DNA of 64,000 nt from Bryopsis sp. KO-2023. Taxonomy: Eukaryota > Chlorophyta > Ulvophyceae > Bryopsidales > Bryopsidaceae. Every line of letters starts with the position of its first letter. The stretch's first letter is position 1. Shown one piece after another: positions 12,181-20,952 of this stretch. The notes under the pieces were generated by a model, which had not been told where the DNA came from, made no database searches, and saw only the letters and a program-made list of their open reading frames with translations. Location of the stretch: positions 4,402,001 to 4,466,000 of the forward strand of contig BSYQ01000002.1 in NCBI GenBank assembly GCA_030272585.1. Direction: 5' to 3'. A program made the translations under genes and the position numbers.

Positions 12181-12859
12181 GCTGCATTTTTAAAGTGTGC
12201 TTAAACCTGAAAGGTACTTTCGTAATCTCCAGGTAATTTTCTATTCGTTTAGATCTTGACGACCCCTACAGTCTAGCTGCTTTATATTTGAACTCTTTCC
12301 TCTCAAACAACCCAACCCACTTATATTGCATCACATTTTGATGTTTTTAAGAAAGATTCTTGGCTCCACTAATGGTTGGTGTCATGTACCTTAATGAAGT
12401 TAATGTTGCAGCGTGGTGTGGATACGCTGTAGCAACGATCTGTTGGTCGGGTCGCTACAGTTAATCTGATAAGTTCCGAATCTCTGATGTCCATGCAGTC
12501 CTCAGTTGTCTTCCGCCAATATATTCTTTCACTTCTTGAACAAGAGAAGGAGAATGCCGTAATGATCTATAGAATATAGGAAGAGCAAAAGTGCAAAGTC
12601 GGAACTGGGAGTAACTTTTCCTTGTTGCCAATTTCCTTTTTTTTTTTTTTTGGTTGCGCACTACTTACCGCTCTGTTGGTGAGATTCATCGATCACCCTT
12701 CCTTTTGACCAAGCAGTCAACATTGTTTCTTTTACGGTTGTAGATCGTCTTCCTAGTGGTCAGAGGGTCTTGTTTGCCTATGTCGTGGCTCACGATGACC
12801 CCGTTCAACCTCTTTCGCGTCCAAAGCATTTACTAGTTTAAGGAGGTTGTCAGACGATC

Positions 12860-13360
12860 AACAACGAATTGGGCGTTAGCGTTTTCAACAGTTGCATTAA
12901 ACCATTTGCACCTGATTAAGTTCCTCCTTTTCTTCCTCCAAGTCCATTTTAGCCACCATAAGCACCTTTTTTATCCCAATCAGCTCTTTTTTCGCAACCT
13001 CCAAATCCACCTCCATCATATCAAGTGCCTCCTTAGCATCCTTTAAGTCCACGCCCATCGCACACTCAGAAGATGGTCAATACATTTTTTCATTTCAATC
13101 AGTATTTGCAAAACTGGTTTTGAGTCTTTTTGGGGCCATTCTACCACGATATATGAATTGTCCACTTTACTCCCTTCTAGAACCAAACATAAGCCCCTTT
13201 GAGTATCGCGAGTTTTCCAAAAAAATCCTTTTTTACGTCTAAGCCTTTCCCATCTATAATAAACTTGCTTTCTTTTGGATAACCCAATCACCTCCATGCC
13301 TTTATTTTTCTTTTCCGATTTTGAACGCTGTAACCTAATAATAATATTCTCGGACGTCAA
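12860..13360 (-). pseudogene. decayed coiled-coil coding stretch
   Basis: 13043-13360 is a basic open frame of 105 codons. The following 200 bases on the same strand, in another frame, read as clear heptads (LKDAKEALDMMEVDLEVAKK and onward), i.e. a coiled coil. It resembles in style the coiled-coil region at 6655-7567. It is either a host coiled-coil gene or a Gag-like relic, and it is broken. Confidence 0.4.
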
Positions 13361-13839
13361 TCTTTCCCTGAGTTTCCTAAGAAAAAACTACTTTCTTTAG
13401 GGGTTTCCTCTTTATCCTCCACACCCTAGAAAGGGTCCCGGGGAACTTTTCCTCTGATGTTCGTGCAAAAAATAAAGATTCCTGCGTTGAAGCCAGATTC
13501 GTCCTCTCCTTTTCCATTCAGAGCGTACAACACAAAGAAATTTTCCTAACAGGGATTCTCGAGTGCAACATTTTGAAGATATTGGGTGAAATGGAGCATA
13601 CAACTAAAGCTCACCGGAAAACGAAGCATATAATCACCAGTGTAACTGTAACTGGTTCTGACCTCCATGTTTTGCCTCTTCGGCACTGGTCTGCCCTGGG
13701 TATTTACAAGAAATACACAGACCCCCAAAAAGTGGGTTTGGAACCCACCTTCAAAACCCACCTGTTTCGACGATGTTTCTCACGGCTTCCATGAAAATGT
13801 GGTTGTTCTTTCATGGATTCTTGCCTGCCATTGCTGTCT

Positions 13840-14160
13840 TCACCAAGGCATTCCACTTGGACTGAAAAGGTGAAATCTTCCCGTCGGCCTCTTAACTAAC
13901 TCGTCACGTTGCTTTTTAACAAAAGATCTAATGCATTTTTTCAAAAGACCCTCTTCAGTGATAAGAGATATTGTTGCTGAATCATTGAGGTTAAGCGTTA
14001 GGCCGAAATGCTTAGCCATACGTATAATATCCGGAAAAATAACATGTTTAAGCTTCGCGAACCTCTCATACCATATGACTGACTTAGAAAGCCAATCTTC
14101 TTTTTTCAACAACACTCCCAATCGAAACACTTCATCCGAATATGCTTTCGATTTGACCAC
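13840..14160 (-). CDS. hypothetical ORF, 106 aa
   Basis: An open frame of 106 codons on the minus strand with balanced amino-acid use and a basic C-terminal part (FVKKQRDELVKRPTG). It lies directly downstream of the LINE reverse transcriptase on the same strand and may be part of that element or of an older gene. No domain is recognised. Confidence 0.3.
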   Translation of the reverse strand: MVKSKAYSDEVFRLGVLLKKEDWLSKSVIWYERFAKLKHVIFPDIIRMAKHFGLTLNLNDSATISLITEEGLLKKCIRSFVKKQRDELVKRPTGRFHLFSPSGMPW

Positions 14161-14234
14161 GCCCGCATTCTTGTCGTTTCAAGTAAAGATGACTTGTACA
14201 TGACAATTGTTTAAACCCGTTAGACAAAGTTAGA

Positions 14235-15262
14235 CGTTTGTGGATTCTCCCACTTAATATTGCCAACTCGGATATGCTCCACCGCACTATTCCAGATGAG
14301 TACCGTAACAGGCTCGAGGCCCATCCATTGTGTGCTTCGATTAATTCTTACCCGAGAGATGAGACCCCCAGATCTGTTTCACTCTGGCGAGAACCATATC
14401 TTTGGCCATTTAATAGCAGCTTCACAAACCTCTGCTCTTTGAGGAAGTCCCAGGTACTTATAGGTTTCATCGGAGCCAAGGGTATTAAATCTCATCCCTG
14501 AATCTTCCTGGACTTTTCTATTCACCAAGTGCAACTCGGCACATTTGGAGAGCCCAACTGCGAACCCCAACTGGGAACCCCAACGTAGAGGCAACTTCAA
14601 CGGTGTGGTCGATCTGGACTGCAAGGTTGCTTTTGTCACACGAGTACAACTTGAGATCATCAACAAAAAGTTGATGTGTTATTTTTCCGAGAGGGCAGGG
14701 TGACCCTGTTAATCCCAACTCACAGCCTCCGCGGCTATTTCTCAGATGCACAGAGAGTGGCATAACACAATGCAAAACAAAAGAGGTGATAAAGAATCAC
14801 CTTGAAACACACCCCTCAGAAACCTGATTGGAGGAGTTTGAACAGATACTTTCCCTGGGAGACATTTCTTCGTTTGCCAGAGGGACATTGAGTTTTCCAG
14901 AAAGGTCCTGATGCCTTTGGGGACTTTCAGTAATAACAAGATCCAACGTAAGCGATCGTGCGATACTGAATCAAACGCTTTCTGGAAATCAATCCAAGCC
15001 AAACTTAGTCGCTGACGATGCCATAGTGCATCATTGACTATCACTTTGTGCAACACAAGGGCATCTTTTGTTTACCAATTCTTCGCATTACCCTGTTGCT
15101 CGACTAAATCGCTTAGTTGGGGTTCAAGATGTCCTTCCTATAATTGTCTAACCACTTCAGTGGTGGCCTTATAACCGGTATTGAGCAACGTTATCGGTCT
15201 TTGCGCCGGTGATTCTACTGGAACACCGGGCTTTTGTAATAGAATAGTGACAGCTCGCACCA
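14235..15262 (-). mobile_element. LINE (non-LTR) reverse transcriptase, broken copy
   Basis: The minus strand encodes reverse transcriptase in three overlapping frames. In order: AQRPITLLNTGYK near 15200, AWIDFQKAFDSVSHD (about 14990), GVFQGDSLSPLLF (about 14790), the catalytic FVDDLKLY (about 14660) and DETYKYLGLPQ near 14460. This signature (FQGDSLSP, DDLKLY, YKYLG) belongs to R2-like LINEs known from many marine eukaryotes. Switches of frame between 14775 and 14742 and again near 14660, plus stops upstream of 15056, show it is dead. Neither end of the element is visible. A related, longer copy lies on the plus strand at 50.2-52.9 kb. Confidence 0.85.
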
Positions 15263-16310
15263 CTAATTCAGCATGTTCTCAATGTTAATTGCCAAGGTCG
15301 TCAAAAGCCCAGGTAGATGGATGGAACGCGAAAAGATTTTTCTTTTAAATTCCGAACAGAAAATCTTGCTATGGTGTTTTTCTCCCCCCTGCTTGGTTTT
15401 GAATTGGTCGAAAAACATCGTTGTGTAGAACCTACTCCGCTGATAGAAAGTATACTTTTGGGGCTTCTTATATGTTTTGATCGTCGCTGAACGTAAAAAA
15501 AAATAAAAAATGAGATCAATGGTTTCATATTTCTTGAAGAATTTGAATGAAAAATAGAAGATCATCACACAACCATCTCTTTGTGAAATCTGGCACTGGA
15601 GTCGAACCAGTGGAACGTCCAACCCAAATAATCACCGAGCGATTCTTGAAAGCAAAAACTCGAAATTAAGTACTCAATTAATGCTTGGGCAGCCGCTGAT
15701 ATCGTCGGTTGGTGTTGTATTCAAAATCTCTTATCCAAGGCTGTTTCTCAACCGGGTCGAATGCGGGGATCCTCAGCCTCTATTGATTTCTGATGGTATT
15801 AAAAGACAGTACTATTGTTATGAGGAAACGTACCCCACTTTCGAATAAACTCCCACATTCGTTCACAACAAGAGCCCCTTGAAACCTCAAACATCGGATC
15901 GACAGTCACTAACGCTACATTAACCAAACACCACAAACGCAACCTTGCTCCATTCTCTTCCACACGCAAAAAAATACCTAACTCATTTCCTGCCACAAAA
16001 CGGTCGTTACCCAAGTATCGCCGTGTTCCGAATACCCCCTGATCGTCATTATCGAACCCAACTTTTGTTGCTCATTAACCCCGAAATCATTATGTCTCAT
16101 ATTCCCAACACTATTGGTATTGATTGCTCTTTCTACCCTCCCCCAAAAAAATGGCCCGAAAAACATAATTTCCGGTTCAGAAACGCGTAGGCTTCTTTCT
16201 CGCGGCCTACCACTTGGATACCTCTAAAGATTATCGATACTCCTCATTAAGGAGTCTTCAAACAAGAGGAGGAGGACATGTCATTCCAACCTAACAAGCT
16301 GAAACGTGAG
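15263..16310. other. no gene recognised
   Basis: Continuation of minus-strand open pieces upstream of the LINE (15263-15622) may be its 5' part, but no domain is visible. The rest shows only short frames. It ends at the 8-bp duplication ATTACGTG (16311-16318) that marks word-array element D. Confidence 0.4.
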
Positions 16311-16541
16311 ATTACGTGCAGACCTGGGCGCCGACCCGTTGGACCGGACCGGACCGGCAACCACTTTCTGGACCGGATTTGACCTTTCTTAGACAGGTCA
16401 AATCCGGTTTGGAAAGGTCAAATCCGGTCCAAGAAAGGTCAAATCCGGTCTAGTAAAGGCCACCTTTTCTAGACCGGATTTGACCTTTCTAGACCGGATT
16501 TGACCTTTCCAGACAGGTTGTCGCCTGTCTAGTACGGTCAT

Positions 16542-16573
16542 TGATAAGGGGGTCTAGGACCCCGAGACACAAG

Positions 16574-16610
<37 letters not shown>

Positions 16611-16714
16611 TCACTGGGAAGATTAATTTTTACAGGAGGGCCCCCTGCCCTATAAACCCTGTCGTACATCCCATTGTACTACACAATAACCCTAAACCCG
16701 AGTTACTACTATCA
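16542..16714 (-). repeat. 3' LTR of the gypsy element (173 bp)
   Basis: Matches the repeat at 24484-24656 along its length. It contains a (CA)n(GA)n microsatellite near 16572-16611, which is a fast-changing tract, so identity there supports a young insertion. Confidence 0.95.
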
Positions 16715-16735
16715 ATTTGTCCCCCCCCCCACGAG
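16715..16735 (-). other. polypurine tract of the gypsy element
   Basis: On the minus strand a G-run ending in GACAAAT lies directly against the 3' LTR, where the plus-strand primer tract is expected. Confidence 0.6.
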
Positions 16736-16998
16736 AGGGTGTCCACACCCGTCACAACCCTGGAAAGAAAGAAAGAAAAAGGTCGAACTAGAAGAAAAAG
16801 AAACCCCAAACAAACCCACAACAAAAACCCCAACTAAACGTCAAACTAAACCCCAAACAAACCGATGAAAAATCCCAAACCAAACCCATGCTCAACCCCA
16901 CAGAAAAACCCCGTTCTGTCTTGAGGCTTGGTCTCTGGCTTGGACGGTAGCTTGGTCTCCGGCTTGGTCTGCTTTTCGTTGTCACTCCAGAAGCCATC

Positions 16999-19900
16999 TC
17001 AGCCGCCAGCTGGTTGTTCAGCTGGTTCGGCAGCTGGATCATCGACTGGTTCTGCCACCAAGTCGATCGGAGGCTCGTCGTCCTCATCCACATCCAAAGG
17101 AGGGAAATCCTCATCCAAAGGTGGAGGAAGAGGTCCCAAAGACGAGGGCTCCGAGGATGGACTCCTGCTGGACACGGAAGGACTTTTTCCTTCGTCCTGT
17201 TCTGGGTCCTGTTCTCCTTTTGTTTCTGGTTCGGGTGTTCTCTCTTTTTCCTGCTTCTCATACTCCTCCGCCCACTTTTTCACCAACGGACCCAAGCGCT
17301 TCAGGGCAAGGCCTTTCGGAAAGCCCATGTCCCTTCGCAAGCACTGATAGCACTCGGTGAGAGTCTGGGTCGTGGGTGGAGCCTGAAGGAGTGGCTGGAA
17401 GTCTGGCTCCCGCATGTCCAAATGTAGGTCCTTCAGCTGAACCTGTGGCGGGTCGATTCGCTGTTCCTGCCACACCCCGTATAAGCGCACGAGGATAATC
17501 ATGAGGTTCCAGTGGGTTCGGCACACCGTGTGGTTCGTGCATGTGGTGATCACGTAGCTATCCGCCAGCGCCGGCGGCGAATAGCACCACAAGCAGATCG
17601 GTGGCTTTTCCCCACGCCTGTCCTTGAACCTCTTGGACATGTCGGCGAGCGCCTCCTCTTCCTCCGTTTGAGGATGGTATCCAGTGCTCATCCGGAGCTG
17701 GGTACCTAAAAGTCTGAAAAGGGAGGTCCAGAACAAACTTGTGAACCTTGGATCCCGATCCGAAACTATGATTTTAGGCAGCCCGTAGTGTTTGTATATG
17801 TTCTCCACGAACAGCTTTGCGTATTCTGGCGCCGTGATAGTTTTGTTACAGGGTACGAACCTCGCATACTTCGTCAATCGGTCTACAAAGACAGCGATTG
17901 CTGTGAAGCCATGGGAAGACGGTAGGTCGGTAACCAAGTCCGTCGTGATCTGTTCCCATTTCTGGTCTGGGATAGGCAACGGCTGCAAAAGACCTTTCTG
18001 TCTTTGCAAGTCCGATTTGTTTAGTTGACAAGTTGGGCACGTTTTCACGTATGCCTTTACGGCTAACCCAACGCCTTTCCACCAGTAACTGCGGGTAAGT
18101 ACTTCGGTCATGCGGTCTGCTCCAACATGACCGGCACTGGGAACGTCGTGATGCTCTTCCAGAATCCGTTTCTGGAAAGAAGCAGGGACCACAAGCAAAC
18201 TAGGACCTGGGTCTGTCTTGGTATAATACAAGAACCCGTCGTCCAGCTTGTATTGCGGAGAAACCCCTCGTTCCATCCTTGCAAAGATAGGCTTGAGTTG
18301 TTCATCACTTCTCAAAGCCTCTTTCCATGCCTCCTTCTCTGCCACTTCCCAAGTGGAGAGGTTATTGAGCTGGTCTGGCGGACCAGGAAGGCTCCGGGAT
18401 AACGCATCAGCCAAGACATTGGCTTTCCCCTGGATATAGACGATTTTTGGACCTATGGATTGGAAAAACCCTGAGTTTAACCACCGGGTTTGGGTCCGCG
18501 ACAACGTGCTCTGGTTCATGAAGTGGGTGATCGGTTTGTGGTCCGTCAACACCTTCACACCCCCATCGCATCCCTCAAGGTAGTGTCGCCACTGGGCTAA
18601 AGCATATGCTATTGCCCCCAGCTCCCGCTCATATGCGGAGTATCGCGTTTCAGCTGGTTTTAATCGTCTGGAAAGGTATGCAATTGGTTGCAAACCTTTC
18701 CCATGATCCTGGGTAAGAACCGCTCCATATGCAGTTCCAGATGCATCCGTTATTACGGTGTACTCCCTAGCCGGATCAGGAAGGAGTAAGATCGGTGCGC
18801 GGCTAATCCGATCCTTAAGTTCGTTGTAGGCATTGCGTTGGTTCAGCCCCCATTCCCAGACAGTATCCTTCTTGGTTAGATCTGTCAAGGGACTCGCAAT
18901 CCTAGCGAACTCAGGAATGAACTTACGATAGTAAGACACCATTCCCAGGAAACTTCGCACATCAGTGACCGAAGTTAACTCCTTCCATTGTTGAATAGCC
19001 TTAACCTTATCCTGCATCGGTTGAAGGCCTTTTTCCGACAAATGATACCCCAGGTAGTCCGTCTCTGCTACCCCTACTTCGCACTTACTAGCTTTTGCGT
19101 ACAACTTATGTTTCCGCAACCGTTCAAAGACCAGTTTTAGGTGCTCGACGTGCTCTTCCACCGAGTTGGAAAAGACCAGGATGTCGTCGATAAACACCAC
19201 TACAAATTCGTCAAGGAACTCCCCCAGCAAATCCTGAACCATGGTCTGGAACTGGGCTGGGCAGTTGGTCATTCCGAACGGACACACGAGAAATTCGAAA
19301 TGTCCGTATCTCGTCCGGAATGCCGTCTTGGGAGTATCCTTGGGTCGAACGGGAAACTGCCAGTAGCCTGAGCGGAGGTCGATCTTCGTATAGATCTTCG
19401 CTCTGGCGAGACGGTCCATTAACTCCTCAGGAAGAGGGAGTGGATACCTATTCTTTACCGTGAATTTGTTGATCCAACGGTAATCCACACACATTCTCAA
19501 CCCTCCGTCTTTCTTGGGAACAAAGAGTATGGGTGCGCCCCAGGGACTCTCGGAGGGTCGGATCTTCCTTTGTTCGAGGAGGTAATCCACCTGTGTCCTA
19601 ACTTCGTCCAGCTCGGCTGGAGAGAGTTTGTACAAGGGACGGTGGATTGGGGTCATTTGTTCGTCCTCCAGGTCCACCTTAAATTCGTGGCCTTTTCTGA
19701 CTGGAGGAACGCCGGGTGGTAAGTCTTTCGGGAACACATCCTTGAAACTTGTGAGGACAGCCTTGATCCTTGGGTCGAGACCCGAATGCATTACCTTTTC
19801 CACATCCGGCTGGAGATAAGCTGGTGTGGTTCCAGTAGCGTTCAAACGCTCTTCTGGAATTCCCGGATATGGATACTGCATGAGATGTGCCATATCTTCC

Positions 19901-20952
19901 GGGGTGGTTGGTCGCACAACCACAAGGTATGCCTGATCAACTTCTGGACTGTTCTTCACGAGCGAGAATAACTTCTTCGCTGAGACTGTATCAATAGCCG
20001 GTGCTAGGTGCTGTAAGTAATCTGATGGTCGTTCCTTCATAGGAACAGTTGTCCATCCAGCACCCACTGGAACTTTGAGCGTGCCTGTTGCAAAGTCCAG
20101 TTTGGGATTGGTCTGCATCAACCAAGGAAGCCCTAGTATCATGTTATACGAAAGGTTTGGGAAGACGTCTGCGGAAAGGGTTGTGGTATAAGTACCCATC
20201 CTGAGCTGCAAGTCTTCGCATCGCCGATCAAGTGAACATAGGGTTCCGTCCGCCAAAGTGACTCCCTTTTTGCACTCGGTTGTTTCGAGTTTCAGTCTCG
20301 TAACTAGTTTCTTGGTAATGTAGTTCTCCGTTGCACCACAATCAACATAGGCGGAGATCGGTACTCCTCCTAATCTGGCTCGGATCTCATATCCCATAAA
20401 TTTCAAATGGTTAGGACCTCCTAGTGGTAACATACGCTCAGAAGGTGAATACTGACCTTCATCCACTTTTTGTCCTCTACCTGTTCCCTGAACAGGGGCT
20501 GCTGACTCGTCAGTTGGTGGTGAACGAGTGGCAGGCTTATTTGATTCCCTTGCGGGTTCCCTTCCTTCCGGACTTCGTTTCGTTCCTTGAGGCGGGAACG
20601 ATACCGAATTCTCAGTTCCTTCAGGACTACCAAGGTCTCCATGAACAGAGTCGACAGGTTCCGAACTTGATTCTGAACTTGTCCTAGTAAGCGTGCTGCA
20701 CTTACTGGATCGAGTTTCCAACTTAGCACTCATAATCGATCCCTCTGCACCTTGGGTAGCATTCTTTTCTATTTCCCCTTGTGCTCTTTTATTCACTTCT
20801 GCATTTCGAGCTAACCTTTCTTTTCTAAGAAGTTTCTGGCGCTGCTTATATCTGTGACGGCGTGCCCTTCTGCGTTTCGCCGAACGAGTCTGGGCTCTGT
20901 TCATCCGGCTTTTTCGTTTAACCATTTCTTGAACTTTTCGCCCTCTGGACAC
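16999..20952 (-). CDS. pol: gypsy Pol polyprotein (1317 aa): protease, RT, RNase H, integrase
   Basis: A single open frame. The first 180 residues are basic then Ser/Pro-rich. The aspartic protease has its DCGA motif near residue 204, followed by ILGLPWL. Reverse transcriptase lies at about 450-650 with YPLPLPEELMDRL and the catalytic FIDDILVF near 605. RNase H starts near 735 (VITDASGTAYGAVLTQ). The integrase zinc finger HH...CPTC is at about 945-985 and the catalytic core follows. The C-terminal 200 residues form a Pro/Glu/Asp-rich tail. The domain order (integrase after RNase H) is Ty3/gypsy and excludes copia. It overlaps the end of Gag in the -1 frame. As a fossil its breaks are not itemised. 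Confidence 0.93.
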   Translation of the reverse strand: MSRGRKVQEMVKRKSRMNRAQTRSAKRRRARRHRYKQRQKLLRKERLARNAEVNKRAQGEIEKNATQGAEGSIMSAKLETRSSKCSTLTRTSSESSSEPVDSVHGDLGSPEGTENSVSFPPQGTKRSPEGREPARESNKPATRSPPTDESAAPVQGTGRGQKVDEGQYSPSERMLPLGGPNHLKFMGYEIRARLGGVPISAYVDCGATENYITKKLVTRLKLETTECKKGVTLADGTLCSLDRRCEDLQLRMGTYTTTLSADVFPNLSYNMILGLPWLMQTNPKLDFATGTLKVPVGAGWTTVPMKERPSDYLQHLAPAIDTVSAKKLFSLVKNSPEVDQAYLVVVRPTTPEDMAHLMQYPYPGIPEERLNATGTTPAYLQPDVEKVMHSGLDPRIKAVLTSFKDVFPKDLPPGVPPVRKGHEFKVDLEDEQMTPIHRPLYKLSPAELDEVRTQVDYLLEQRKIRPSESPWGAPILFVPKKDGGLRMCVDYRWINKFTVKNRYPLPLPEELMDRLARAKIYTKIDLRSGYWQFPVRPKDTPKTAFRTRYGHFEFLVCPFGMTNCPAQFQTMVQDLLGEFLDEFVVVFIDDILVFSNSVEEHVEHLKLVFERLRKHKLYAKASKCEVGVAETDYLGYHLSEKGLQPMQDKVKAIQQWKELTSVTDVRSFLGMVSYYRKFIPEFARIASPLTDLTKKDTVWEWGLNQRNAYNELKDRISRAPILLLPDPAREYTVITDASGTAYGAVLTQDHGKGLQPIAYLSRRLKPAETRYSAYERELGAIAYALAQWRHYLEGCDGGVKVLTDHKPITHFMNQSTLSRTQTRWLNSGFFQSIGPKIVYIQGKANVLADALSRSLPGPPDQLNNLSTWEVAEKEAWKEALRSDEQLKPIFARMERGVSPQYKLDDGFLYYTKTDPGPSLLVVPASFQKRILEEHHDVPSAGHVGADRMTEVLTRSYWWKGVGLAVKAYVKTCPTCQLNKSDLQRQKGLLQPLPIPDQKWEQITTDLVTDLPSSHGFTAIAVFVDRLTKYARFVPCNKTITAPEYAKLFVENIYKHYGLPKIIVSDRDPRFTSLFWTSLFRLLGTQLRMSTGYHPQTEEEEALADMSKRFKDRRGEKPPICLWCYSPPALADSYVITTCTNHTVCRTHWNLMIILVRLYGVWQEQRIDPPQVQLKDLHLDMREPDFQPLLQAPPTTQTLTECYQCLRRDMGFPKGLALKRLGPLVKKWAEEYEKQEKERTPEPETKGEQDPEQDEGKSPSVSSRSPSSEPSSLGPLPPPLDEDFPPLDVDEDDEPPIDLVAEPVDDPAAEPAEQPAGG

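Noticed and set aside
15585-15615. tRNA B-box-like GGAGTCGAACCAG
   Set aside because: No A box at a suitable distance and no cloverleaf could be drawn.
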